Shown here piece after piece: positions 9,024 through 16,778 of a stretch of 64,000 nucleotides of DNA. Each line of letters opens with the position of its first letter. Within the stretch, counting starts at the first letter, position 1. The DNA comes from Bradyrhizobium jicamae. GTDB taxonomy: Bacteria; Pseudomonadota; Alphaproteobacteria; Rhizobiales; Xanthobacteraceae. The stretch covers positions 1 to 64,000 of the forward strand of contig NZ_JAFCKQ010000036.1 in assembly GCF_018130215.1 (NCBI RefSeq), written 5' to 3'. The notes beneath the pieces were generated by a model. The model was not told the DNA's origin and did not search any database. It worked only from the letters and a program-made list of their open reading frames with translations. The position numbers and the translations under genes were made by a program.

Positions 9024-9929
9024 ATGAAGAGATTGCCGCCCTTAACGGAACTGCGAGCTTTCGAAGCTGCGGCACGCCATTTGAGCTTCAGTAGAGCTGC
9101 GACAGAGCTCGGAGTTACTCCCACGGCAATCAGCCACCAAATCCGGCTACTCGAGCAATATTGCGGCAAGCCGTTGTTTCGTCGGCGACCGCGTCCGATG
9201 GCGTTAACATGGTCTGGGCAGCAGTTGTTTCCCATGGTTAGGGACGGCTTTGAATCATTTGCGACGGCCCTGGCGGCCGTGCGCGCTGGATCAGCATCCG
9301 GCGGGCTTCGTGTGACCTCGACGAATGCCCTGGCAGCGCGCTGGCTGGTACCGCGCCTGCCACTATGGCGGAAGGAGTTTCCCGGCATCCGTTTGAGCAT
9401 TGTTGGTACCGACGCTGTGCTCGATCTGAGATCGGGAGAAGCCGATGTCGCCATTCGATATGCTCGCACACCGCCGTCAGATATGGTTTGGGTGGAGCTC
9501 GCGCGCGACACATTTCATGTCGTCGGAAGTCGATCCCTTGTTGGTGTGAGCCGCAAGGCTGCGAGGCCGAGCGATCTCGCGCGCTTTCCAATCATCGAAT
9601 GCGAGTGGCCACCGACCGACTTCGGCGCACCGACCTGGGAGCGATGGGAAGAAGCGGCGCGCGCCAAGAAACGAAAAGTGCCTTCTTTGGCAACCTCGGC
9701 GAGCTTCAGCTTCAGGGAGGAATTGCATGCAATCGAAGCTGTGATCGCTGGTCAAGGAATCGCAATTCTGAGTGACATCCTTGTCGGTCGCGAACTGGCC
9801 AACGGAACGTTGATCCGGTTGTCCGACATCACGCTGCCAGGATATGGCTTTTTTGCCGTGTACAGACACGGGCATCCCAAGCGAGCTGCCATTCAAACTT
9901 TGGTAAGCTGGATCGGCAGCAGGGTCTGA
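9024..9929 (+). CDS. LysR-family transcriptional regulator, GcvA-like
   Basis: 301-residue regulator. The start MKRLPPLTELRAFEAAARHLSFSRAA is the family-typical N-terminus; a longer frame upstream is not LysR-like and overlaps the monooxygenase remnant. The winged helix-turn-helix (AATELGVTPTAISHQIRLLE) spans about residues 20-45 and the substrate-binding domain about 90-295. The pattern NALAARWLVPRLPLWRKEFPGIRL is typical of GcvA/AmpR-like members. LysR genes are often divergent from their target, and here the neighbour is a truncated monooxygenase, so the target may be lost. Confidence 0.85.
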   Translation: MKRLPPLTELRAFEAAARHLSFSRAATELGVTPTAISHQIRLLEQYCGKPLFRRRPRPMALTWSGQQLFPMVRDGFESFATALAAVRAGSASGGLRVTSTNALAARWLVPRLPLWRKEFPGIRLSIVGTDAVLDLRSGEADVAIRYARTPPSDMVWVELARDTFHVVGSRSLVGVSRKAARPSDLARFPIIECEWPPTDFGAPTWERWEEAARAKKRKVPSLATSASFSFREELHAIEAVIAGQGIAILSDILVGRELANGTLIRLSDITLPGYGFFAVYRHGHPKRAAIQTLVSWIGSRV

Positions 9930-10176
9930 GCCGCGTCACTAGTGGCGGCCTAGCCCGCTACTCTCGACGAGGTTCTGTTCAATGTCCGCTTTGGGTAAAA
10001 AAGCGAAGAACTCAGGTTGAGCAAATCTGGCCCGCTCTGCCGCGATGAGCGGATTTCCTTCGCACGCGGCGCAACTTCGCACCCGCGCTCGGCGACATCT
10101 GCCTTATCGTGGCGCAGCAATTGCCAGAGCGCCCTCTCGTGATAGTCTCAACTGCTTATCGTTGGCGAGGGTTCAA
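9930..10176. repeat. Intergenic repeat remnant
   Basis: The stretch around 9975-10050 (TGTCCGCTTTGGG followed by AAAAAAGCG and GAACTCAGG) resembles a short intergenic repeat I recall from Bradyrhizobium genomes, in which a TCCGCTTTTGGG arm faces a CAAAAGCGGA arm. The two arms would form a small hairpin. No gene with a ribosome binding site is present before the GTG start at 10177. Confidence 0.35.
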
Positions 10177-11157
10177 GTGAACCGGCGGGAGCTCATTGCA
10201 CTGGTTGGTGGTGCGGCGGCGTGGCCAGTTACAGCACGCGCCCAGCTTACACAGAAGATAGCTCGTATCGGAATTGTCAGCATCGGCGGCTCGACTGCTG
10301 ACATGATGGGCCCGCTGCCGCCCAACCGCACCGTGCGTGCCTTCCTGCGTGGAATGGCGGAACTGGGTTACGTTTACGGCCGCGATTTCGTGACCGAGCC
10401 GCGTGGCACCGACGGCATCGCGACGGTTGCCGAACTGGCTGCTATCCACGTCGATGTCATTGTCGCCACCGGCGGCGGAACGGCGCTTTCCGTGCTCAAG
10501 CAAGCGACGACAACGATTCCCATCGTTATGACGGCTGCTTCCGATCCCGTGCGCCAAGGGTTTGTCCAGAGCTTTGCCCGCCCGGGTGGAAACTTTACCG
10601 GGATGAGCATGCAGACACTGGACCTCACAGGCAAACGTCTGGAGTTGCTCAAGGAACTTGTCCCAGCCGCGGAAGTTGTGGCCGTATTGTGGGATTCGAC
10701 CGACAGCGATTTGTGGCCAACAGCCTCGGCTGTCGGCCAGGCACGAGGCTGGAAACTTCTGTCAGTCGAGATTCGCGATGTCACGGAAATCACGGCTGCC
10801 TTCAAGACAATGTTGAATGCGAGCGCCAGCGCACTCCTCGTTCCGGCATCGGGCCTTCTCTTCAGCCAGGCTAGCAAAATTGTCGAACTTACCACGCTGA
10901 ACCGCATTCCAGCAATGTATGAGCTGAGGGCATTCGTTGATGTTGGTGGCCTCGCTTCTTTTGGCGCCGATATCGACGATATCTGGCGGCGTGCCGCTAC
11001 CTACGTCGACAAGATATTGAAGGGCGCTAGTCCTGCCGAATTGCCAATCGAACAACCGACCAAATTCGAGCTTGTGATCAACAAGCGAACAGCGGCGGCG
11101 CTCGGTCTGACCATGCCTCCCTCTATCCTGATCCAAGCCGACGAGGTGATCGATTAG
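10177..11157 (+). CDS. ABC transporter substrate-binding protein (ABC_sub_bind family)
   Basis: 326-residue periplasmic binding protein. I chose a GTG start (VNRRELIALVGGAAAWPVTARAQ) because GCGAGG lies seven bases upstream and the product then begins with the family-typical export signal; the open frame extends 44 codons further upstream without family similarity. Landmarks are TTTIPIVMTAASDPVRQGF, RPGGNFTGMS and the C-terminal PTKFELVINKRTAAALG ending DEVID. It is the fourth copy in the first 11 kb and the only one on the plus strand. No transporter partners are adjacent. Confidence 0.87.
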   Translation: MNRRELIALVGGAAAWPVTARAQLTQKIARIGIVSIGGSTADMMGPLPPNRTVRAFLRGMAELGYVYGRDFVTEPRGTDGIATVAELAAIHVDVIVATGGGTALSVLKQATTTIPIVMTAASDPVRQGFVQSFARPGGNFTGMSMQTLDLTGKRLELLKELVPAAEVVAVLWDSTDSDLWPTASAVGQARGWKLLSVEIRDVTEITAAFKTMLNASASALLVPASGLLFSQASKIVELTTLNRIPAMYELRAFVDVGGLASFGADIDDIWRRAATYVDKILKGASPAELPIEQPTKFELVINKRTAAALGLTMPPSILIQADEVID

Positions 11158-11198
11158 CCGCCTAACACGCCGCGCAAATGCTCAGGTCTCCTTATGAC

Positions 11199-11420
11199 CG
11201 ATATTGTTGAAAAAGTTGGAAGTATTACTAGTTCAAAAATCTCGTTGAAATCAGCTCGGATCGAATTTCGACAAGCAGCGCCTTCACGATGGACATAGGA
11301 AGATCGCACAGCGATTCTGCGTAGACTGATGTGGTCCCCCGTATCTAAAAGACGCAAGCGCACCGGCAGCCCCTAGAAAATAGGCATGAGTGCCACATGG
11401 GACTTTTTTCAACAATATCG
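11199..11420. repeat. Small element bounded by 18-bp inverted repeats
   Basis: CGATATTGTTGAAAAAGT at 11199-11216 faces its reverse complement (with one extra A) at 11402-11420, enclosing about 185 bp with no convincing gene. This is the layout of a miniature non-autonomous element or a long-loop intergenic repeat. No target-site duplication was evident by eye. Confidence 0.5.
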
Positions 11421-11648
11421 ACCCATCGCGACATTTTGCGCTGCCGCACGAGTCCGGTCGTTATAGGAGCAAAGCGGATATTGCGTTCGCATGACGACGA
11501 TGAGTTTAGGGGCACACGGAATAGTTCGTTCGTGGCTTCGCTCACCGCGGGGAGGTCATCCCCTCATGCCCTTTCTTCACCGAAGACCACCAAGGCTCTC
11601 ACCAAGCATGGTGGTTCACGGTCCCGTCCTAGCAAGGTGGTGCCGCTG

Positions 11649-12029
11649 CTATTTTGGCTTGTCGTAAAGCGGCGCCCCCTTGTCAACAATGTGGACTGTC
11701 ACGAACTTGATCGGTTTGTCGCCGACCACTTTGAATGCTCCATGTGGCATATCGCGATGATTGATGCCAGCTAGGCCAGTTGGATACTGAACTTGTTTGC
11801 CGTCGGGGGTTTCAACCGACCCGCCGTCAATAATGTAAAATGCCTCTTCACCGTGATGGATATGCAGGGCTCCAACGTCGCCTGGCTTCATCTCTTGGAT
11901 GCTCGTAATGATTTCCATGTTGGTACCGGCGAGATCAGACCGCTTTAATTCTTTCCGGTAAGGCGAGTCCTGCGAATGCGCCGCGGAAGCCAAGACACAC
12001 ACGAACAAAAGGCTTAGGAAATATTTCAT
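11649..12029 (-). CDS. Secreted cupin-domain protein
   Basis: 126-residue single-domain cupin. It starts at MKYFLSLLFVCVLASAAHSQ, a signal peptide, preceded by GGGAGGAAGTGGC. The metal-binding motif 1 is seen as GALHIHHGEEAFYIIDG, with two His and a Glu, and motif 2 as HRDMPHGAFKVVG. Such small periplasmic cupins bind a metal and may be enzymes or sensors; the substrate is not predictable. It is a single gene flanked by repeats and by the island. Confidence 0.78.
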   Translation of the reverse strand: MKYFLSLLFVCVLASAAHSQDSPYRKELKRSDLAGTNMEIITSIQEMKPGDVGALHIHHGEEAFYIIDGGSVETPDGKQVQYPTGLAGINHRDMPHGAFKVVGDKPIKFVTVHIVDKGAPLYDKPK

Positions 12030-12099
12030 GCCACTTCCTCCCAAACATTCGCCTTGAAGGGGCATTTTTCTTCAGCCTAGAAGCGACAGCAAGTGGGTT

Positions 12100-12360
12100 C
12101 TACGGGGTAGAGACCGCCCGATACCTCATGCCGCCGATCGGCCCTTGGACGTTCCGGTTAAAATCCGGGCGGACATCTGCGCCACGCTTCGCAAGCCGAA
12201 CAGACGAAACGCGACTCGATATCGGAGAGGCGCACGTCGTCGGCCCAGCGGTCCGCCATCAGCGCGAGCGATCGGCGCAGCGATGGTCGGCACAGTAGAT
12301 CAGCACGCCATGCGCGCCCATCTCGCGCATCTCCCCGAACGTGATCCTCTGCTCCCGCAT
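12100..12360 (-). pseudogene. Frameshifted conserved hypothetical protein
   Basis: The minus strand begins MREQRITFGEMREMGAHGVL and continues IYCADHRC, then shifts frame at about 12265 to LALMADRWADDVRLSDIE and FVCSAC, and shifts again at about 12195 to KRGADVRPDFN. Joined, this matches a small Cys-containing protein I recall as widespread in Bradyrhizobium (ITFGEMR...IYCAD...CSAC...KRGADVRPDF). Two frame breaks in about 85 codons make it a pseudogene. The paired Cys residues suggest the intact form binds a metal. Confidence 0.65.
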
Positions 12361-12485
12361 GCTGCATCTGAGCGTGGTCGGCACGCGCGCAAATCGTCAA
12401 GCTCTGGTGGCATGGGTCGGAGCCGAGCTACCGCGTGTCGTGGGTGTGGTCGTCGTCGTCGAGCCCGTCGTCGAAGGCGTCGCCG

Positions 12486-12746
12486 TCACCACTTCCAAAC
12501 AGCCGCCATGAGGTAGACTGGATCTCGTAGGCCGGGGATGCCTCGGCCCGTGAATCCCCCCGACGGCCCCGGCTTTACCTCCCACTTGCCATCCCGATGC
12601 GTTATCGCCTCGCGCACAACCGGCTGAAACGCCCGGATCGCATCGTCATCGTCTTGGATGCAGAAGATAGTGAAGGAGCTGGGACCATTCTGTAGAACCC
12701 GATGACCCGGTCCGCCTTTGCGCAATTCCTCGAAGTAATTATCCAT
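12486..12746 (-). CDS. Hypothetical protein, 86 residues
   Basis: The frame from the ATG of MDNYFEELRKGGPGH reads as a plausible soluble acidic/basic protein (SSFTIFCIQDDDDAIRAFQPVVREAITHRDG) and ends AVWKW. The upstream sequence AGGGTGAGAGCG offers a moderate ribosome binding site. The frame stays open a further 62 codons upstream, but that part is Arg-rich and does not look like protein. I do not recognise a family. It lies between a pseudogene and an interrupted gene, in an apparent mobile island. Confidence 0.45.
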   Translation of the reverse strand: MDNYFEELRKGGPGHRVLQNGPSSFTIFCIQDDDDAIRAFQPVVREAITHRDGKWEVKPGPSGGFTGRGIPGLRDPVYLMAAVWKW

Positions 12747-13190
12747 CGCTCTCACCCTGATTTCGCGGCGAGGATCACATAGCCCCGACCGCGTGGCGAG
12801 CCTATTGATGCGCCATCCGCGCGGCCGGCCCCGATGTCCGCCCGATCTAATTGAACGCACCACGCGCCACGCGTGGAAGGCACGTTCGACAAATGTCGAA
12901 CCTGAAGCCAAGCGCGCCGGCAACGACGGCAAGAGCTATACGTCACTTATCGGTGATGTTGATCGATCTCACCATGTCGGTGAAATAGGCCGCCGCAGAT
13001 TCGACAATGCGCCAGCGGCGATGTCTGGTCTTTACACCAGTTAGGTGAAATTGCGCCGTGAAGGCGGCTTGATTGACGCGCGCCACCGCGCGGGTGCAGC
13101 GTTGTGATGCCATCGCCGATGGCGAGCCGGCCCAGTGGTAGCGCACCGGGTCGGTTCTAACCCCGCAACGCTACCGCACACGCTACCACC
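12747..13190. other. Intergenic or decayed sequence in the island
   Basis: No well supported gene. A minus-strand frame ending at 12943 has a C-terminus (RRWRIVESAAAYFTDMVRSINITDK, positions 12946-13020) that looks protein-like, and may be the tail of a lost gene. A stretch near 13125-13170 superficially resembles a tRNA D-arm but does not fold into a tRNA. Confidence 0.35.
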
Positions 13191-13511
13191 ATGACCACCG
13201 ACAACGCTGACGCCGCACTCCTCCCCCTGATCGCCGACCACGACAGGATGTTCGTCCGCCTCACCGAGCTCTGTAAAGTTTGGGATGCCGGAACCCATCG
13301 CGTCGAGCATGAAGCGCTCGCGGCCGAAACCGAGTAGCTGGGCGCGCTGATCATCGGCACGCCGGCACACACGAAGGCCGCGCTCGACGGCAAGATGCGT
13401 GTGGCATGGTTCAAAGACGACGTCATCACCCAGCTGATGCTGGCACACGACCGGGCGCGGATCGCCGCCCGGCGCAAGACCAGATCGGCCGAGCGATCCG
13501 TCGCCGCCTAA
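13191..13511 (+). pseudogene. Hypothetical gene interrupted by an in-frame amber codon
   Basis: From the ATG at 13191 the frame reads MTTDNADAALLPLIADHDRM and on to EALAAETE, then TAG at 13335-13337. It resumes in the same frame as LGALIIGTPAHTKAALDGKM and ends SVAA before TAA. The whole 106-codon frame has even, protein-like composition on both sides of the TAG. A nonsense mutation in a small helical protein gene is the simplest reading. Alternatives are a sequencing error or readthrough. A strong hairpin follows 22 bp after the stop. Confidence 0.55.
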
Positions 13512-13532
13512 GACCACGCCATCATCGTCGAC

Positions 13533-13558
13533 AGGCCCGCCCCTCAACAGGCGGGCCT
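13533..13558 (+). terminator. Hairpin downstream of the amber-interrupted gene
   Basis: AGGCCCGCC at 13533-13541 pairs perfectly with GGCGGGCCT at 13550-13558 around an eight-base loop. The following sequence (TGTGCTGTGTG) is not a clean T-run, so termination efficiency is uncertain. Confidence 0.5.
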
Positions 13559-13693
13559 TGTGCTGTGTGTGTAAGGAACCTCACTCTGTTGTGACACTGT
13601 GCTGTCGTTTTGGTGTTCCCTTGGTGCTTGCCCGGCATCAGCGCGGCGCGGGATGATTTCCGGCGAGTCACGCCTGTCACCGAGGTCACCAAC

Positions 13694-13858
13694 ATGGAAG
13701 AATCCCGATTAAGCGTCCGTCTGCCTGCCGAGCTGCGCGCTGCGCTCGAACAGGCGGCCGAGCGGAATTGCCGTTCTATAAACGGCCACGTCGTCTACAC
13801 GCTGCGCGAGGCAGTTCGCCGCGATCGAGAGCAGCGGCAGGCGGAGGCGGCGCGATGA
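13694..13858 (+). CDS. Ribbon-helix-helix (Arc-like) DNA-binding protein
   Basis: 54-residue protein starting MEESRLSVRLPAELRAALEQ, the classic short beta strand (RLSVRLP) followed by two helices (AELRAALEQAAERNCRSI, NGHVVYTLREAVRRD). This is the Arc/MetJ-type fold, a dimeric DNA binder, usually an autorepressor. Its TGA overlaps the ATG of the ParB-like gene (ATGA), so the two are translationally coupled. It is the first gene of the module that ends with the recombinase and is a good candidate for its regulator. Confidence 0.72.
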   Translation: MEESRLSVRLPAELRAALEQAAERNCRSINGHVVYTLREAVRRDREQRQAEAAR

Positions 13859-15111
13859 CCTGGCGCGATAACCTCCGCATCCATCCTGCCGCAGATCTGT
13901 TTCCCATGATGGGCGATACCGAGCTGCGCGAACTTGGTGAGGACATCAAGCGGCAAGGATTGCTAACCCCTGTCGTGCTTTGGAAAGAGCAGAAGGATTT
14001 CGAGCCAGTGCTGATAGATGGCCGCAGCCGTCTTGACGCGATGGAAGCGGTCGGCATCGAGATTGAGGTCAACAGCATCGGTACGGATTGCGACCCTAAC
14101 ACTCGAATCATGATGAGGCGCGCGCCCTTAGACTTGTGGTACCCGATCAAGACAAGCGAGGTCCGTGGCGATCGGGTCGACGGCGACTCGTATACCTATG
14201 CAGTAAGTCTCAACATCCGACGCAGGCACCTCACCACCGAACAGAAGCGCGACCTGATCGCAGCCATCCTCAAGGCGACGCCGGAGAAGTCGAACAGGCA
14301 GATCGCTGAGACTGTGAAGGCGAGTCACGTGACGGTCGGCGCCGTCCGTGCCGAGATGGAATCAACTGGACAGATTGACCAGTTGACCAAGACGGTCGGC
14401 AAGGATGGGAAAGAGAGACCTGTTGCGCAAGTCGTGAAGGTCAGAGAGATCGCCGCCGCGGCGTCGGAGGTGCAGGTCGCGAAGGTCAAGGTGACCAAGC
14501 CCGAACAGCGCACAGCACTTCGGATCGACAGCTTTCGCGCCAACATCTACGTCATCGCTGACATGTTCGATTCTTTCGCTCCGAAGGAGATCGAGACCAT
14601 CGTGCAGAGGATGGCAAGCAAAGAAGGTTACCTCGAAGTTGTGCGCGACGTCGCTGACCGGCTCCGCGATCTGGTGCGCGCCGCCGAGCGCGTGCTCGAC
14701 GAGCAGAAGATTGAAGCGCCGCCGACCGCACCGGAGCCGGAGACCGCGCCGACCAGCGGTGCGCTGTCTTGGAAGGTGACGCCGGACGGGATCGTCCACC
14801 TCGCCACCACGCCAACCGCCGACTTTCGTATAGTGGTGAAAGATACCATCACACTGTCGCGCAAGCCGCCCGGCGATCGATGGCATCCCGATCACGTCAT
14901 CGGCTGCTTTGACACGTTGGACGCCGCCAAGGCGGCCGCCGAGACGGGAACGGCCCACAAGATCACCGCACCACCAACGGCGCCGCCGGCCACCACGGCA
15001 CCCGCCAAGCCGAATAGGGAATGCCCGCACGGCTTGTTCGCCCTTTCCTGCGACCGCTGCATCGAGGCCAAGGCCGCTGCCAAGCAGACCACTGAGACGA
15101 CGGGGGCTTGA
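13855..15111 (+). CDS. ParB-like N-terminal domain protein
   Basis: 418-residue protein. Residues about 5-75 form a ParB/Spo0J-type N-terminal domain (NLRIHPAADLFPMMGDTELRELGEDIKRQG, then VLIDGRSRLDAMEAVG). Residues about 115-170 look like a helix-turn-helix (HLTTEQKRDLIAAIL, NRQIAETVKASHVTVGAVRAE). The middle is helical, and the C-terminal third is Pro/Ala-rich and ends with a Cys cluster (CPHGLFALSCDRC). It overlaps the upstream ribbon-helix-helix gene by ATGA and is followed after 3 bp by the next gene. No ParA is present, so chromosome-type partition is unlikely. A role in regulation or maintenance of the mobile element is inferred. Confidence 0.78.
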   Translation: MTWRDNLRIHPAADLFPMMGDTELRELGEDIKRQGLLTPVVLWKEQKDFEPVLIDGRSRLDAMEAVGIEIEVNSIGTDCDPNTRIMMRRAPLDLWYPIKTSEVRGDRVDGDSYTYAVSLNIRRRHLTTEQKRDLIAAILKATPEKSNRQIAETVKASHVTVGAVRAEMESTGQIDQLTKTVGKDGKERPVAQVVKVREIAAAASEVQVAKVKVTKPEQRTALRIDSFRANIYVIADMFDSFAPKEIETIVQRMASKEGYLEVVRDVADRLRDLVRAAERVLDEQKIEAPPTAPEPETAPTSGALSWKVTPDGIVHLATTPTADFRIVVKDTITLSRKPPGDRWHPDHVIGCFDTLDAAKAAAETGTAHKITAPPTAPPATTAPAKPNRECPHGLFALSCDRCIEAKAAAKQTTETTGA

Positions 15112-15114
15112 TCG

Positions 15115-15471
15115 ATGTCACCGCGCGCCCGCCTGACCTGGGACCACTTGCCCCTCTACGCCTCCGATGAGGAGATCGGCGAGGCTGCCATCGGTTGGGA
15201 AAGAAGGCGTGAATTTGCCGGCTTGGCGGCTTCGCAGGAACGTAGGGGTATGCCTACAATAGATCCCGTGTGGGGCGGTCGCTACGTTCCGGCTGTTAGA
15301 GCCTTCTGGGATTTTGAGTATCGGCTGAACGGATCAACCGCAGTCCCACTCGCCCCGAACGGAGTCGAAGGAAAGTTTCATGGATCATCAAGACGCAAGG
15401 CTGGCAACACCCGGCCTGAAACGACGCAAGCGAAAGACCGGCCCGCCGGTCCCGTACTGGTTCGCGACTGA
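15115..15471 (+). CDS. Small phage-type protein, possible excisionase
   Basis: 118-residue protein starting MSPRARLTWDHLPLYASDEEIG. The central part (RRGMPTIDPVWGGRYVPAVRAFWD) has the shape of excisionase/MerR-like winged DNA binders, in which a GMPxxDP turn is followed by a helix ending AVRAFxD. The function is inferred from that and from its place directly before a tyrosine recombinase. Its 3' end overlaps the recombinase start by 92 bp, and it starts 3 bp after the ParB-like gene. The C-terminal 40 residues are basic and low in hydrophobics. Confidence 0.5.
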   Translation: MSPRARLTWDHLPLYASDEEIGEAAIGWERRREFAGLAASQERRGMPTIDPVWGGRYVPAVRAFWDFEYRLNGSTAVPLAPNGVEGKFHGSSRRKAGNTRPETTQAKDRPAGPVLVRD

Positions 15472-16600
15472 CGAGGCAATCGCCGCGGGCTACACAGTAA
15501 GGTCGGCAAACCTGCGCGAGATCGCCGACGACCCTGTTGCACTAGCAAAGCGCTGCCAGCGGCTGCAGGCCGAGATGCTGACGTTCCTGTCCGGCCGCGA
15601 TCTCGATCCGGTCGGCGCGTTCGATGGCACGTTCGGCGCCGCGCTCAAGCACTACGAGACAGACTCGGAGAGCCCGTATAACACCGAGATCAAGCCCGGC
15701 GTCCGGCGCGTCTACGGCATCTATCTCAAACGCCTGCACGGTCACATCGGCGCACTACGCATCGATCACCACGACGGCCGGCATGCCAAGCGCTGGTTCG
15801 CAGAGTGGCGCAAGGATGAGGACGGCAGCGATCACCTCCCGCGCGCGCTGATGGTCTTGGCAGTTCTGAAGGCCGCGATCTCGTTCGGCGTGCTGTGCCG
15901 CCTCGCCGGCTGCAAGGCCTTCCAAGACGTGCTGGCCGAATTGGAGACGCCTAAGCCCAAGGCCCGGACTTCCGCTCCGTCGGCCGAGCAGATCACCGCG
16001 GTCAGGAAGGCGGCACACGCCGCCGGGCGTCCTCGCCTCGCCCTGCTCTATGCCCTCGTCTATGAGACCACCGGCCGGACCTTCGACTTCCTGGGCGAGT
16101 GGTTCGCTCTCGACTACCAGAAGCCAAGCGCGGTCATCGCGCGCGGCCAGAAGTGGATCGGGCCGATGTGGAGCGCGATCGACGCCAACGGCATCATGAC
16201 GATCAAGCCAACCAAGACCGAGGACACGTCCGAGGTCGAGGTGGTCTTTGACCTGACCTGCTGCCCGATGGTCATGGAAGAGCTGACCATGGTGCCCGAG
16301 GATGAGCGCAGCGGACCGCTGATCATCGACACGCGGACCAAGGTCCCCTTCCCGTACACCACGTTCCGTTACTACTGGCGTGAGGACTTCGCCGCCGCCG
16401 AGCTGCCGGAGAGTATCTGGTGCCGGGACCTCCGCGCCGGTGGATCGACCGAGGGAAGGAAGTTTGGCGCCTCCAAAGACGACCTGCGGATGGTCATGGG
16501 CCACACCAATGAACGCCAGACCGACAACTATGACCGCGCCAAGCTAGAGGCGTTCCGCCGCGTCATGAGCGCCCGGACCGCCGGCAGGAACGCCTCGTAA
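15380..16600 (+). CDS. Tyrosine recombinase/integrase
   Basis: 406-residue integrase. An N-terminal core-binding region spans about residues 55-170 (helices in TFGAALKHYETD through VLAVLKAAISFGVLC) and the catalytic domain about 185-395. Catalytic candidates are Arg in YETTGRTFDFLG, Arg352 in CRDLRAGG (HxxR position, with Arg instead of His), His375 in VMGHTNERQ and the nucleophile Tyr384 in TDNYDRA. The start MDHQDARLATPG follows an AAGGAAAG ribosome binding site inside the preceding gene. It is last in the ribbon-helix-helix/ParB/small-protein module, and I saw no clear attachment-site repeat downstream. Confidence 0.8.
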   Translation: MDHQDARLATPGLKRRKRKTGPPVPYWFATDEAIAAGYTVRSANLREIADDPVALAKRCQRLQAEMLTFLSGRDLDPVGAFDGTFGAALKHYETDSESPYNTEIKPGVRRVYGIYLKRLHGHIGALRIDHHDGRHAKRWFAEWRKDEDGSDHLPRALMVLAVLKAAISFGVLCRLAGCKAFQDVLAELETPKPKARTSAPSAEQITAVRKAAHAAGRPRLALLYALVYETTGRTFDFLGEWFALDYQKPSAVIARGQKWIGPMWSAIDANGIMTIKPTKTEDTSEVEVVFDLTCCPMVMEELTMVPEDERSGPLIIDTRTKVPFPYTTFRYYWREDFAAAELPESIWCRDLRAGGSTEGRKFGASKDDLRMVMGHTNERQTDNYDRAKLEAFRRVMSARTAGRNAS

Positions 16601-16778
16601 ACAAACCCGAGGACCATCTCAGGACCACGGGACCGCGCCTTTTGAATTAGTCAATACGATCAGCGCCTTACAGAAGCGCAAAACAGCCGAAAGTTAAGGA
16701 GCTGTTAACGTCAATGGATTGCGAACGCGGCCCGGCGGCTCGAACAGCTTCGGCAGACCCGAGAGTCCGGCGACATTC

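Noticed and set aside
12397..12585. A 62-codon minus-strand frame rich in Thr
   Set aside because: It arises from a GTCGTC-type simple repeat and has no ribosome binding site.
13120..13175. tRNA-like stretch with CAGTGGTAGCGC and GGTTC
   Set aside because: The acceptor, anticodon and T stems do not pair and the spacing is wrong, so it is not a tRNA gene or clear att site.
16601..16778. Attachment site downstream of the integrase
   Set aside because: I looked for a direct repeat shared with the left side of the island and for a tRNA end and found neither by eye.
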